From: Nautilus pompilius
Lineage: Eukaryota; Mollusca; Cephalopoda; Nautilida; Nautilidae
Direction of reading: 5' to 3'
DNA: 64,000 bases
Assembly: GCA_018389105.1 (NCBI GenBank)
Contig: JACATO010000334.1
Span: 1,364,001-1,428,000 of the forward strand
Shown here: positions 36,290 to 49,319 of the stretch, in pieces
Position numbering within the stretch: position 1 is the first letter of the stretch
Layout: each line of letters starts with the position of its first letter
Translations under genes and position numbers: made by a program
Notes under the pieces: model-generated
Seen by the model: only the letters and a program-made list of their open reading frames with translations
What the model was told of the DNA's origin: nothing
Database searches by the model: none

Positions 36290-38150
36290 TAGCATTTCCC
36301 GTAAGGATTATTTTGCTCTTCAGACTTCTTCACTATTTTATGGAATCTACTGAGGTTTTGGCGGATTCTTGGTTTGTTTATCCCGTTATCCGTATTGAAG
36401 GCTTTAGAGCTGATGGGAGAAAACTATTTGCCATTTTTTCGTAATACCGCTGTCACTACCAGGTGTTTTTAGTCTGCTGAGCACCAACTTTGATCGCTAC
36501 GCTTACAATGTTTCGCTAACATAAATCCCGGGAAGGTGGGTCACCTGTTTATTCACCAGGTGTTTGTCCCTTTGTCATACGAACTCAACCAGTCCAGTGT
36601 TAATGGTGGTATGCGCTCTATGTTTTAACTCCAGTACTACAAAGGGAAAGTGACCAGGCTATTGACTAGTTTTCTTACCGGCAAGGCTAAGGATATGGGC
36701 TTGCCAGTCTTTTAACTTACCTTAATATCTTCGTCAGGTTTTTGCCAGTTGTCCTTATCTAAGTTTGTGTGGAGCTAGGGGAAACACGACACCCAGAATG
36801 GTCATTCTGTCTCCAGCCCCCCAACACCAAAACGGTCGGGGTTGTGATACATTCGCCAAAGGGAACCCACCCGCACTTCCTCTGCCTTCCTACATCTTGA
36901 GTTTGTCAGCCAACAAGCTCTTCGCGTTCCGGAGGATGGGCGTGGTGTCGTCAGCAGCCTGGATGATTCTATCCTATCGGTCATTGCTGTGCCTTCAATT
37001 TTTTCTCCAGGACAGTCCCCGTCAGTGACGCTGCGCTGACTAATTGAGAGAGCCCCTGATCGAACGCACTGTTAGCTATGGCGGTCAGATTCAAACGTTT
37101 TACAGATCTCGGGCGTAAGGCCGTCGCTCCCTGGGGATCTGGCATTACATAATGGCCGAATAACATCTTTTACTTCGGTTTGCGGTTATGGTGTTTTCGC
37201 AAAGTTCAGCTTCTACATGATTTACGAAGTTGCCAAAGAGTGTCCCGAGCTTGAGGACAAGTCCTTCCTACAGCCGTTTGTAGTACCGGCATCCTTTCCT
37301 GACGACATCCCTCATCGAAGTAGGTTTTGGACCAATCGTTAGTTTACCCTCTGCTCTTGCCTTCTCTAATCCGCTAGCGCCTTCTGCTTTTGAGCTAGTT
37401 AACTCCGTTAACACTATTTTAATGACATAGATCCTACTTATCTAAGTTAGGGGCCTAAGGCTACAGTATTCCCAGTGACTCGTTGAGTTTCCAAGTTCCG
37501 GGTCCCCTAGTTGCTGCCCTGACTGAAAAGCTAGCCCTAACTCGGGAGTGATCGCTCAAGGAAGTCACGTCGTGTGCGATATCCTGCAGGATCGTCGCTA
37601 GTTTGGAGCTAACGTACAACTAGCTACGCTATGCCTGTTATAGTAATGAGTGTACAAACTAATATCTGGGTATTTAGTTCTAAATGCATCTATCAGGCCG
37701 AGCTGTGAGCACGAGATTCGCAGCTGTGGAGCTCTGCATAGATGCCCCCTATGGTTGGTTTCCGTTCCCTGGCTATCTATCTAATTCATCGTCTGGGATG
37801 CAGTTGAAGTCACCCTCCACATAAACTGCGTCTGCAGCGAAGGACTTAAGTTCCTCCTTTAATGCCAATCTAAGGCCCTGGAAGAACTCGGTACGCTCCC
37901 TCCAAATATTTGGAGCGTATATCGAAGTCATCAATGCCTATGTTTGGTCTCCCGGGTTAGTGCTAGCTAGGATCAAGTGTCCGACATTATCAAATTGAAC
38001 TTTAGCCTTGATTAAAACAGAACGACTACAACTCATTGGATCTGAACTACAGCGCTTCTGTCTCGGCGAGTTTAGAGCCCACTTCTGCCCAACAAAGTCG
38101 CAAAAAATCGGTCCGTAGACGTTAGATTGAGTCGCTATCCGAAAGATTCA
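36290..38150 (-). mobile_element. Tx1/L1-like LINE, ORF2 relic (endonuclease and reverse transcriptase)
   Basis: The minus strand encodes a broken ORF2. The AP-endonuclease region (about 37790-37920) reads YAPNIWRERTEFFQGLRLAL and later VYVEGDFNC, matching Y-A-P-N and G-D-F-N of APE endonucleases. The fingers/palm start (about 37105-37165) reads DVIRPLCNARSPGSDGLTPE, matching P-G-x-D-G-x-x-x-E. The palm (about 36890-36960) reads AADDTTPILRNAKSL, equivalent to the Y-A-D-D catalytic motif with Y replaced by A. After it come ILGVVF and KDWQAHILSLAGKK (about 36680-36720), matching W-x-x-x-x-L-S-L-x-G-K, typical of Tx1/L1 ORF2. The spacing between the two palm blocks is too short, so an internal deletion is likely. 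Many stops and frame changes make this a dead copy. Sequence up to about 38900 may be its ORF1 or 5' part, without clear motifs. Confidence 0.8.
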
Positions 38151-38960
38151 GCTGAACGGAAGGACCCACCGGAGCGCCTACTCTTGGACCCGGCGGACAC
38201 GGTACTGTCGCCCGTCTTCGCCACCGTCACATGTTGAGTGGAAGGTTTCCCTCCCTCAGTCTTCCTCGCGGGCGCCGCGTCCGAGACCTTAGTCCCGATC
38301 ACAGCGCCCTCGCCCGCAGCTTGAACGCCAGCTGGCGGTGATGTCGCCACCGACCACTCCGAAGTCCGCGCTGCGGCCCACCGCAAGGGCCTATTGCACA
38401 GCTGCAGACGGAGAAACAGAAATCGCTCTCGCCAGCCCGGCCTGGCCTGGACTGGTCAGCCATCGCCTTCCTGTTTTTTTTCCCCAATACTGGAATCTAG
38501 GGTGTGACTCTTGGTTCTGCAGACCGGGTTGGTCGCGCAGCTCAAGTCGTACGTGCGCCCATTTGCCTCACCCAGTCGACCTCCTCGGAATGGATGGCCT
38601 TCCTAATCAAAACCTCCCCACTTCTCTGCCTTGACGGAAGCGAAGGGCCCGGTGGGGTATCAAACTTGAACCCTCCAGTACGTTGCCGCATTTTGCCAGC
38701 GACAGAGCCGGAACGCTGTCGGTGGCCGACCAGAGGAAATGTCGAACCTTGGAACCAGCGTTTCTGAGGTCGAACCCCAAGTCGTTTACTGCTAGTAGTG
38801 TCCTGGACTCGCAAGAAGGTTTATCTCTCCTCCCCTCCCCCCCCCCCCACACCCTCTGAATCCGACGATACCGGTTCCCCGGGACCTCGGGGCTTGGTGA
38901 CGGCACCTGTGTCTTGTTGTAAAAATGGATGTTACCACCATACAACCTGATTGATTAATT
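38151..38960 (-). other. GC-rich stretch, possible 5'/ORF1 part of the LINE
   Basis: The minus strand stays open for long stretches (38135-38386, 38607-38945) in changing frames, and the CpG content matches the LINE beside it. I recognise no ORF1 motif (no zinc knuckle or RRM signature), so the assignment rests on position and composition only. Confidence 0.3.
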
Positions 38961-41535
38961 CTCGTGGCGATCCATCTGGAGAGGAATAGAGAGATAATCG
39001 TCAATGAGTGCATTCTTTGCAATATTACTTTGACTAATGAATATTAATTTCGTATCAGAAATCCGAAAAACAAAAAAATATTTTGACATATTATTAGTTG
39101 TAGCATATCGCATTAAAGGTACAGAATTATTTTGTGATGCAATAATTTGAGCAACATGGCAGCTTAGATTATGACAGAATTGAAACTGAGAGCGAGACTT
39201 GCCGGAAGTTTGATAGTTATCACAGTAACTATTCAACCAAACGGCGGCTCTGCCACATCTCGTGAGAAACTATCGCTACCCCGGGCTATGAAGGTATAAG
39301 GGCCGGGACAGTGTCTCACGGAGATTTACTGACTGACCTAATCTTAAACCGCTACTACACCTTTTTCGTCAGTTCACCTGAAACATCCTGGCGTCCGGTA
39401 AAACTTTTATTATAAGGTTTTTTTAAAAAAAATCAGTAGTTTTCTCGGTTTAAAACGATAGTCTATCTAACGCTTTAACCTTTGTACTGCGAAACTCGCA
39501 GACCGAAAGCTTTACTTTGAGATGAGTGAGCAAAATCTACAATTATTTATTTATTCTGATGGACCTGAGATCATTCAAACGCGATTAACAGAAAAGGAAA
39601 GCTGAGGATAATTAAACAATTTAGCAGGTGAGCACATAATGAAATCCTAGAATATGTAAGCGCTACGCGTAGCTCTGGGAAAATTAGAATTTAATAGGAA
39701 TGTTGGAAATAGCATCCAAAGCGATGGAAAATATAAATATGTCTTCCGGGATGATACGGTAAATAATTTGGGTAGTAAGAAGGATATTTGTTGAAAATTT
39801 TAGACGTTAGGTCGGAAATGCAACACCGTGGTTGGTTTGGTCGCCGGGTAACACGAAGAATGGACCGGTTGCTTTTTTTTTGTCTTTTTAGCTTCTGCAT
39901 AACCATAAATAATCTTGAATAAACAGAGAGGAACCAGAGAGACTGTTTCGAGTCACTCAGCAGCATCATGCTAACGGCGGTTATTCGACTACTAACCAGC
40001 CGTCCGTCCGCTGATACTTCCCAACAAGTCTGCATGTAAATACAATCTGGCAGGCAGCTGTCACTAATTTATAACGATCGGCTGTCGCCAAAAGATTTAT
40101 CTGCTAGTGATTGATTCAAGGCCGGGATCTCTCTCTGGAATGAGGTTATTTGATGATAAATATATCTGGAACTAAATAGCAACATTGATTATGTGGAGAA
40201 ATTTCTTTTTTTTATACTTTCTAAGCGCCTTATCTCTATATTTAATACCGATATTATCAACAGTAACCAAACATTCTTGCAGTTCAGTAGCTAATCTATG
40301 AACTTTCTATTGGCAGTCAAAAGTAAAAGTGTTGTTTGACGCTCCGACAAGGCGAATGTGCGAGTGTTGAGAAAAGGTTTTCGATTAATGGAGAAAATAA
40401 TTTTGAAACTCCTCTCTTGCAGCAGTCCCATCGATGAACAGACCAGTCATTGTACACTATGAAGCAGAGTAGTTCTGATGGAACGTCTGTTATGCACGAA
40501 TATAAATGCAGAGCTCCCTTTGCACCTCCATCATTTTTATCAGTCAATCATAACCAATTACGTCTCGACTTCAGTTGCTTTTCCTCATCAGGTAAATATT
40601 ATCTGAAAGAATACGTATATAATGTGATAACGTCCATAATGACATATCGAGCTAGGTAATCATGTCGCAAGGAAACATAGAATTCAGTGAAAGCATTCGT
40701 TCCTTGAAAGCTAAAGAACCTAAACAATAGTCTGTTGTTTAGTTTACTTTTGCCTGTCGTTGTTTTTATAAACCATCGTTGGAAATAATAATTAGAACAC
40801 ACAAACAAGCCGTACTTTTAATAAAAAACGTTTGTTATAAAATCACAATTAGCATATGACTTTATAATAGCAAAATGATCCAAATTTCAGTAATAAATTC
40901 TAAAAAATAATTCCAGTTGCAGTAGTTAATTTTAATCACGTGGCACATCTAGAATACGTATACAGAAGTACCGCCATTTTACCGTTAAACCGCTGTGAAA
41001 ATATGGAAGTCATATTGCTCGCGCTCAGCGCATTACCATGGCTACCAGTTGACGTAATTTCCATAACGATCTGGTAGTCAAGTGACAGCCTCCCGTTTGC
41101 ACCCACTAAAACAGAGGCTTTCAAAAGTACGAGTTTCGCGGAATATTAGTCACTTGGTCGCTGGCAAATTTAAAATGTAAATATTTCTGAAAATGTATTA
41201 ATTATATTTCCAAAATAACATTAGTCAAAGGTCGGACACTTTACTTATTTCCGGTAAGACTTATTTGTTTATGCGCTACAAGCGCGGATGTACTGGGGTG
41301 GCCAGCTACCATTGGTCAGCTGCATTTAAGGTCAGCTTGGTCTATATATGGTCCGTGATGAATGTAGTCATCACGGCTGTTCTCCGCGGGGGGTCACTAT
41401 GGACGATGGCCGGTACCAAGCGACGCTTCTGTAATCACTTTAAAAATAATGGAAATATATTTGAATTTAATAAATAAAATGAATTTCAAAGCGCGACAGA
41501 TTTATTTTTTTTTAAAATTAATTTCTACAACAAAC
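38961..41535. other. Intergenic stretch, nothing recognised
   Basis: AT-rich with moderate CpG. Several 60-110-codon open frames are present on both strands without protein-like patterns. Confidence 0.4.
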
Positions 41536-41539
41536 TTAA

Positions 41540-42885
41540 GTCAATACAATAATTTAATATAGTAAACGTAAGCCACGAGTGTTACTCGGTACTGTAATTG
41601 TTTGCTGATCCTCGAAGATCTATTATAATCTGTAGTGGTTTTCAATGTATTGGTGGGTTGTGACCTGCTGCTAATTGTTCGTAATCTATATCTGGCGCCC
41701 ATGCTGCACTTTACGGAGGCCATCTACGACTTTCCGTATTGCCGGGCCCATCATTCCTAATTCGGCCCGTATCCTTCAATGTGCAGCCTCTGCCATGATT
41801 TTTGGTTCCTCTTCTTTGTTGAGGACCCCTGTATCCTCTGGGGCAATCATTGCCGCACGTCCCCCATTTCTTCGGCGAGCTGGGCGGCCTACATCATGAT
41901 CTTCAAACCGAGCGAGCTGAGGCGGCAGCTCTTCTGTGGCCTCGTCCAGTCTGCGACAGGTACAAAGGCAACCGCAGGCATCAGTTTTGCACTCCACGCA
42001 AAATCACACATCGTTGTTCCACCCGAGGGGACGGCTGCAGTTCTCATAAAATGGGTTTTTCATCATACTTTGATTAAGATGAAGAAAGCCTCTGTTGAGA
42101 CGCCCATCAGGAAAGGTAACCTTTACTGGCATTTTAAGAATCACACAAAACAGATTCTGGGGGAATTTGAGGCTCAGCCGTTTAATGAGCTGAAAAGTCT
42201 TTCGTATGTTTTCCTTTGCCTGTCAGGTAGCAAAGCACAAGATACCAGATGAACTCCACCAGATCTTTCTACATTATGACGTATGGCTACGAAGGTAATA
42301 GGGGCGTGGGTCGAAATGTTCCGTCAACAGACCCGGTTTTCGGTTCCTTTGATGCAAGTGGACTCCGTTGGCTGCCAAAAAGTAGTCTCCTGTGCGGACT
42401 GGGGCCATTGTCAGCGACCAAAAGGTTTTCAACTACACCAAGCCTCGGTCCACAGGTCTGTAGTTTTCCGGTACAACCAGAGTTTCGAGATTATCTGGGA
42501 GCGGAGGAACTACATCGACTCCATTCTTTGCCTCCTCACCATTATTTATTTTATTGCCGTGAAATCAGGCAAAGTTACCTGAGCGGCTCGCGACAAACCA
42601 AATGTGAGTCCATTAATGACCTGGGCCTTATGTTCCAGGTTTTCTGCTGCAAACCGCTTCATTTTCGTCACCGTCTTCATCATCTCCACCTTTGCAGCCG
42701 AAGCACCACTGGGATGTGTATCGAGTTTTTAGCCTCACATTTTTATCACCTGTGTGGGTTCTTGCCCTCCCCCTCTCTCGTTCTTCACAACACCAGAACT
42801 TCCGCGCTTTGTCGCTACTCGTTTTATCAAAGACGTAGGAGTGACCATCATCTTGTGATCCATCAAGCGAAGCTAAACCTGATCT
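41540..42885 (-). mobile_element. MULE (Mutator-like) DNA transposon relic with FLYWCH zinc finger
   Basis: The minus strand, in shifting frames, encodes the N-to-C order of a FLYWCH/MULE protein. FLYWCH finger (about 42700-42875): LDGSQDDGHSYVFDKTSS, then KFWCCEERERGRARTHTGDK. Linker helix (about 42550-42705): ASAAKVEMMKTVTKMKRFAA then LSRAAQVTLPDFTAIK, the usual segment between finger and transposase. MULE domain start (about 42310-42520): LETLVVPENYRPVDRG, then RRLLFGSQRS, then VDGTFRP; the D of D-G-T-F is the first catalytic aspartate of MULE transposases. C-terminal part (about 41590-41720): VVDGLRKVQHGRQI and DYEQLAAGHNPP, typical of the tail of these proteins. Multiple frame changes and stops make it inactive. 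Ends and inverted repeats were not found. Confidence 0.82.
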
Positions 42886-44972
42886 TCTTTTCTTTTACTG
42901 TATCTAAAACATTTTTCAAGCGACGTCGATGTCTAATTTCAGTCATTAACTGCTGGAGTGAAGCGGTTAACGTGTACTTCCCTTTATTATGATTTTTATT
43001 TTAAATTTCTAGTCACAACGTATAAACACTGGGGTGTTCGCCTGACTGGGATAAGTGTTTTCTTTCTATTTCCGGATCACGAGCAAGGTGTCAGAAATAC
43101 CGCACTAGGAAACTTGATTTGAGTCACCATCTGGGCATTCTGTGCCTTTTCTATTGACCACGATGGCGTACGTAAGAATTTTCATTATTAAAGACAGTCT
43201 TCCTGAAAAGGTCCACGATCTTTTAAATTATCACCTGGCCTAAAAGACGAGGAGATAATAATTACAGGTAAAAACCTTCCTTCTGGACAGATTCTTTTTT
43301 TTTTTCCCCGTTTGAAAAGAGAAATGTAGGCCAACCCACCCTATTCACTTTCGACGAAGAATAATGCTAACGTGTTCGCCCAACTAAATATACTCGAGTG
43401 AAAAGGTCCGAATTACAAGGATTGAGGGCGCCAGCAACTCATGCACAGCGAGAAACTGTCAGATTTCGTTGGTTTTAAACATAGTAATAGGGCCAATGAC
43501 ACATTTAGCTAAAACGAAAGTATAGTTTCATCGCGTACATACTAAAGGTGTCGTAGAAGGTGATAGAACCTGTGATTGTATTATCGTACCAACCATCTAA
43601 CCAATAACTAATCACTCAGCTTTAAGTTGCTTGCTTGTCACAAACACCATGATGCCTCATGCAATAACAGAATTATATCTTTAACTAGAATTTTCCTCTG
43701 CCGACCCCTAAAAGCAAACAGAACTGGCGTGCATATCATTACCGATTTAATCAGAGATGACGAAGACCGGGAACAGGGAGACTGAGATCTCGGGGTAGTG
43801 GGTAGACATGTTCCTAGTAATTATGGAATGAACGTATAGAAACTACGCCCAAAAATATCTTACTTAAATAAGCAAAGAAAATGGTTCCATTGCAGAAATA
43901 TCTAGAAGAGTCCGATTAACAGAGACAAAAAACGACGGCTCGTCTTAAGCGTACAAAGGTACTTATAAACAAATGACGTATAGTTAAGTATGCAAAGAAA
44001 ATAATTGTAAACGGTATTAATCTCACTATATAGTCATGATCTTTCAAGATTAAACGTAATAAGGCAGAAATAAAAGAGACCTGAATATATTTTGCACATT
44101 TTTATTTTAAAATTTCAACATTGTATGTACACACACACATATATAACCTTTTTAATCGAACGCTCTCAATTGTATAAAATACATATTAACAATTCTTAAT
44201 GGTTCACATGTACAAGCTCGTATTCAAAACCATGTTATACTAACCACTTTTTCCCCATTTCCTTTGTAAAAAAAAAAAAAAATTTCTTAAAATCCAGACG
44301 TATTAGTTAAAACTACTTTAATCCATTCAATCGCAGTGACCCCGAAAAATCCACGGTTTATGCAAAAATCTTCTAGCGTCCGAGCCAATCAGCTTTGATT
44401 TCCCCCTAAGAGTCGGCCCAGTTCCCTTGTTTAGTGATGACACAAAACAAACTCGGCGCGTAGAATGGTTAACTATATACCTGTTATATATTTTTAAATA
44501 CCCGAATTTTACTATAATGCGCAAAAGAAAAAAAAAGAGGCTTATTAAGTTTGAAATAATAATTCTCTAAAATGGGGTGAAGAATCCGTACAAGAGAAGA
44601 AGAGCAGGAGATGGATGGAATGTGTCGGTCTTTCGTCGTGACGTAGTCGTAGCGCTGAGCAGAAAATCCATGGTCCAAAAGCCTCCGAGAAAATCTATTT
44701 CATAAGAAGAGATTTCACTAAAAAAAAAAAAAACGAGAAAACCTAAGATACCACAAGGATTTTAAAGAAAGACGTTTATCATCCCTGTGTCGCTTTGTTT
44801 GCTGTTTAATTGAAATTCTGCCTCTATTAAATACTTTTAAAAATAACCTTTCTTTTTTATTACTTGAAAACAAACGACGACCCAGCAGGGAATAAAACAT
44901 CAGGAAGTGGACCCCTGTCCGGGTAGCGACAATGTCCGAACAGAATAGAAAACTCGCAGCCAGAATGGATTT
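42886..44972. other. Intergenic stretch, nothing recognised
   Basis: AT-rich with CpGs; a CA run at about 44130-44142. No gene or element identified. Confidence 0.4.
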
Positions 44973-45160
44973 CTAGTCTTCGTCTCGCTTCTCCGTAGTA
45001 AGCGGTTTAAAGTGGTCATCCCAGCTCGGAACGGGAGGAATCAACCCCATTTCCTCCGTCAACACGATATTGTTTACTAGACTCAAGTCCGCAAACCCCT
45101 TTACATAGAGATCAGATTTATTCCGGGCTGTATAATTTTCTGTTCGCACACGAAATCTGA
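44973..45160 (-). CDS. Possible terminal exon of an unidentified gene
   Basis: On the minus strand GAAGTTTTCAG at about 45160 could be a splice acceptor. It is followed by an open frame of about 60 codons to a TAG at 44973: FRVRTENYTARNKSDLYVKG and FADLSLVNNIVLTEEM, then GLIPPVPSWDDHFKPLTTEK and RDED. The composition is protein-like (varied, hydrophilic, acidic end), but I do not recognise a family. No partner exon was found upstream, and the acceptor's pyrimidine tract is weak. It lies about 3 kb beyond the 3' end of the GT92 gene on the same strand. It may well be a chance open frame. Confidence 0.2.
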
Positions 45161-45206
45161 AAACTTCTTTTGTTTTTTGTTTTTTTAACAACACCCAGCT
45201 ACACAT

Positions 45207-48200
45207 TTAGTGCACTATCAGTTCTGAAAAACACAAAAAAGAACGAAACATAACAGAAAAAAGGTACTTGAAAAAACTCTCTAATGCTGTGGCAAGAAAC
45301 CATCATTATATATGTGCACGTAGTAGCAGGAGTTCATAAAATTAAATAGAATTACTCATGTTGTAATAATATACAATAAAAACGAAAGCAAAATTGTAAC
45401 GTTATTTGCTCGTGTGCTAAAAACACGAGTGCAACACGATCACATTATAGTTAAAAAATGTTTCGTAGCAAAAGAAAAACATAAAAACATCCGTCTCTTA
45501 TTCACCGATCCTAGGATGGCGCCATTCGGAAACCGCTGGACAGTTTCGGTGACGCCTCGTTGGTTGGGGCGCAAACGCCAGTTGATACAACACAGGAACT
45601 AAGCAGACAAACCTTTCGGTTCTGTGCTCATGGTGTTTAGCAAACATCGTCTGTGCATAAATAAGTTTTTTTAAAAAAATCACTTGGTCATCTTGTAATC
45701 CTACACACGTCCACAAAATCTCGAGTGTAATGGAATAAATCTTCGTCGGTAAGAAGAATAAACAAACATTTTAAAACGGGGGGTGTGTGTGTGTCGATAA
45801 AATGGTAGTAAATCTACCACATGAAGTTTAAACAAAATGGTACACAAAGAGCAAGAGAAGCTCAGATAAAAATAGAATATTTTTTTTTGGATCGTTTATT
45901 TAATGGCACATAGTATTGGATGGGGAAGCATCCCCCAAAAAAAATCCTTTAGAAGGGCATTAACTCTGTAAAATAAAAAAAAAAGAAGAAACGGGGGTTT
46001 GGACACGTGCCCCATGTGCACCCCCTTTGGTGGTGTTTATATTATATTAACAGATGGAAACAAAGAACGTCAAAGAATAAAGTTATTAATACTGCAGAAG
46101 TCAAGAAGACGGCTGCTATCGGTAACTAGACGGAAATCGAAGAAAGTTTACAAGTCTCCCAGCCCCGCCCAATCGTCCGGTTCGATAAAGAATCAATTTA
46201 CCTAATCAATTTACCTAATGTCTTCTGCGGCTTCCATTCTGAAGATTGCCTTGCAAATGGAAACCGATCTGTACGCAACTAGCAGCGGATCGAAAACCAT
46301 TTCATAACTTCCTTCTTCTTACTAATTAACTACTTTTCTTTTCCGAAGATCGGAGAAAAAGGAAAGGAGTCCCCGTGTAGTCAGCCAAAACACCTGACTA
46401 AGATGAACCTTGGTGGCTGGTGGTGGTTTGTAAATCTTAAAAAAATAAACTTTGTAAAAAAAATATACAAATATTTCAAGTTTCCACCGTTTAATGACGT
46501 ATATTATTTCTTACTACTGAAATAAAAGAACTGACTTCGGAAATATCACTATTACTACTTTATTGCCAACTGTAGGAAAACTTCATACCTCTTAAAGTAC
46601 TTATTAGGTTTCCAATTTGTTTCATTTCCCTTTCAGAATTCTGATAAGCATAAAAATACTCAACGAAAACATACATCTTATTAAATGGGAAACCTTATCA
46701 CCGCTGTTCGCTTGTATTAAGATGTACAATTTGTTCGTCTAAGCAGTAGCGGCCTTAGGGGGCAGCAAAAGGCCGACAGTCCTGGGCCCCAAAATTTTGC
46801 GAGGATGTGGATCAATTTCCGCATCTCTTTTAAAAGTAAACAATAGTCACGGCTCTCGCATCTCGACGACTATATGCATTTTTAACGCCCTGACTATCTA
46901 TCTAATTCCCACCCCGAAGATTATTAGAGATCCACGATACAACTGCCGAGTTTGTAATTGTTCGTAATTGTTACCCCCCCTTTTTTTAAAAGGAAGTTGG
47001 AATTTCCGACCGGATATGCTACAGAGATACCTCCGTTGCAGTTTCATCGATGGGGCAAAGTGAAGTCGAAATCGAACACGAGCCCCAATATAAATTATTG
47101 CTGAAGAGGGACATCGTCAATCGCCGTCCAACCCGTCATTCTTCTGCCGGATCGACAACTACGAATAGGTTCTTAGGAAAGAAAGGGGAGCAGCCGGCAC
47201 CAATTGGAAACTTGGCCGAGATATGAAAAAATATGGCGAACATGAAATAACTCGATGTTACATTGAATTGTCACGGAACAAAATGATTAAAAAACATTCT
47301 TTACACCGCTTAATACTTACACAAGGTGAGCCAGTGAACCATAAAGTCTTGAAATTGCTGCAAATTTTAGTATTTTACAATTTAAAAAGTCTGTAGCGTA
47401 GAATAAATTACAATTAACTAATTTATTTTAATATGACAGGATACGGTTTTCTAATATGTAAAGCTCCCATTCGAAAGAGAAGGGTTAATACATACAAATT
47501 ATTAGATTTTTCTCGTTGCTAAATAACTTATTTTAATATGCCGACGTCTTTGATAAAAAATGTCATAGTATATACTTTATGGTTACCCCAGAATCCTCTC
47601 TCTCTCTCTCTCTCTCCATTATATATACATAACTAATCGTAAAACATAATGCTTACACATAGTATATTATGTATTGCATTATTAAAAATACGATTACCTG
47701 AAAGGGTTTGATTGATTTCTTCTCTTTTTCATAAGATAAGAAGAGTGATATATTATTTTACTGAAGTTGCATACATTATGCTGCTTCTAGACAACGGAAA
47801 CCCGGCATTCATTAGACCAATTAATAAATTTGCGTTTGCATCTTCATCTTAAAAAGCCAAAAAAAATTTAATAATTTTAAGCTACCAAATTCTAACCTGT
47901 ATCTGTCGGCTAACAGTAAAAGTATGTAAGTAGGAGAGACCGAGAATAGTTGTTGCAAGAATAAGTTGTTACAGTACCAGTAACTGATGATTACGCTCAT
48001 AGAGAACGCTATAATCGAAGTCATGTGCTTTAATCACCGGTGACGTCAATTATAGTCTCATCTATAAGGTTTAATTGTGAGTTACTGGTACTGTACCCTA
48101 TTTTTAAATCTGTACTAAAAATGAAAAATTGTGGATTTTAATTTTAAAAGGAAACAGTATTGCAGCAATATTTGTCGGGGATAAATGATTACGCATGAAT

Positions 48201-48294
48201 CAGTTAATGCATCCATCAAGGTGATAATGATCATCGGTGGACCGCGATGTGTCGATCTCAAGCTTGCATCTCATTCACCTTCACATTCACAACA
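45207..48294. other. Intergenic stretch downstream of the GT92 gene
   Basis: No gene recognised. A (CT)n tract lies at 47595-47617. At about 46745 the sequence CAGTAGCGGCCTTAGGGGGC looks like a DNA-transposon terminus, but no partner end is visible. ATTAAA-type poly(A) signals for the GT92 gene occur on the minus strand near 48137 and 48027. Confidence 0.35.
47595..47617. repeat. (CT)n microsatellite
   Basis: About 11 CT units. Confidence 0.9.
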
Positions 48295-49243
48295 TCACAC
48301 CCCTTTGATTTCCAGCGGGATACCTTTTAACGACGACCAACGTTTTTCTAGCCTTTCCGCGATTTCTTTAGCAAAACGATGCATACTTCTGTCAAGCAGT
48401 CGGTTCTGATCGCCGGGATTCTCCCAGTTCCTGTAATGATGCAGAAGCCCGACGCTTGGCGAGATTTCGTAAGCTGACAGCCCAGCTCGGAAAGTCCACA
48501 CGTTGTGAATCCCGACCGTTTCCACGTACAGCGGATTCACGATATGTTTAGACCGTAAATAGGGCGGGTGGATCTTGGGTTCTCGGTTGACTTTCAGTAG
48601 GGAGACCGCGTGGTATTTCTCCGCGGCCGCCCTTTCGTCAAACGGCTCCTCGGTGTCTGGCCAGTCCTTGCGGAAAAAGGTGCACTGAAAAATGAAGGCT
48701 GCGTAACGGTCCGCTTGTGGAACGCTGCTGAGCAGGGACTTCCAGTTCGAGTGGATCTTCGGAACGACGAACTCGTCCAGGTCGATGAACACGATGTACT
48801 TCGACCGATGAAGATTGCGGTAGAGACAGTCGTTGAGCGCGGCCAGCTGCCCGAAGTAGTGAATATTCACCGGCTGGGTCGGGGGCCACGTGTCCACCTT
48901 AATGGGCAGGTGCCACTGGACCACTTCAGCCAGTCCCCTGCTCACATACTGCCCCAGCACGGCGTCGACGTTGGGGCTGGTGCTGTAGTTGTAAAACGTG
49001 AAATATTCCGCCCCGAAAAGCTGGTTGATCTCCATCCACTCCACCAGCTCGTAAGCCCGGCCGAAACGAAAGTTCAGAGGAGTCAGACAGACGGTGAACT
49101 GCTTGACGGTCGAGTTTGTCGCTCTGTGACCGGGGCTCACGGCCAGCGCGTTCAATGGCGGCTGGCATCTGCTGGGCACGACGGAGACTGCGTAGGGTGG
49201 GGTCTTCCCCGGAAGGAAGCACTTTACATAGGCGGCCATATAC
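48295..49243 (-). CDS. GT92-family glycosyltransferase: exon 2 (catalytic domain)
   Basis: Terminal exon, acceptor TTGCAG|GTATATGG, completing a split codon (AT|G) and adding 315 codons before TGA at 48295. The domain is GT92 (formerly DUF23), the family of C. elegans GALT-1, which transfers galactose in the Golgi. Joined-protein landmarks: TVKQFTVCLTPLNFRFGRAY at about 216-235; ELVEWMEINQLFGAEYFTFY at about 236-255; DCLYRNLHRSKYIVFIDLDE at about 309-328, with the metal-binding D-L-D-E-F at 325-329; AAFIFQCTFFRK at about 352-363; SKHIVNPLYVETVGIHNV at about 402-419; and LLHHYRNW at about 437-444, the family's H-H-Y-R block. The frame is intact and codons are GC-rich. Acceptor sugar and linkage cannot be told from sequence. 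Confidence 0.93.
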
Positions 49244-49319
49244 CTGCAACGACGAAGAACGAAAAATTAAATCTAGAAACCACAATTTTAAAAAAAATCT
49301 CTTAAGGATCTTGTAGTTT

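Noticed and set aside
42249-42992. 247-codon open frame on the plus strand
   Set aside because: It lies antisense to the FLYWCH/MULE relic, whose minus-strand motifs are in the right order; the plus-strand product matches nothing and is rich in His, Arg, Ser and Cys, as antisense frames often are.
48610-49305. 231-codon plus-strand open frame over GT92 exon 2
   Set aside because: Shadow of the GC-rich minus-strand GT92 exon, which has clear family motifs and good splice sites.
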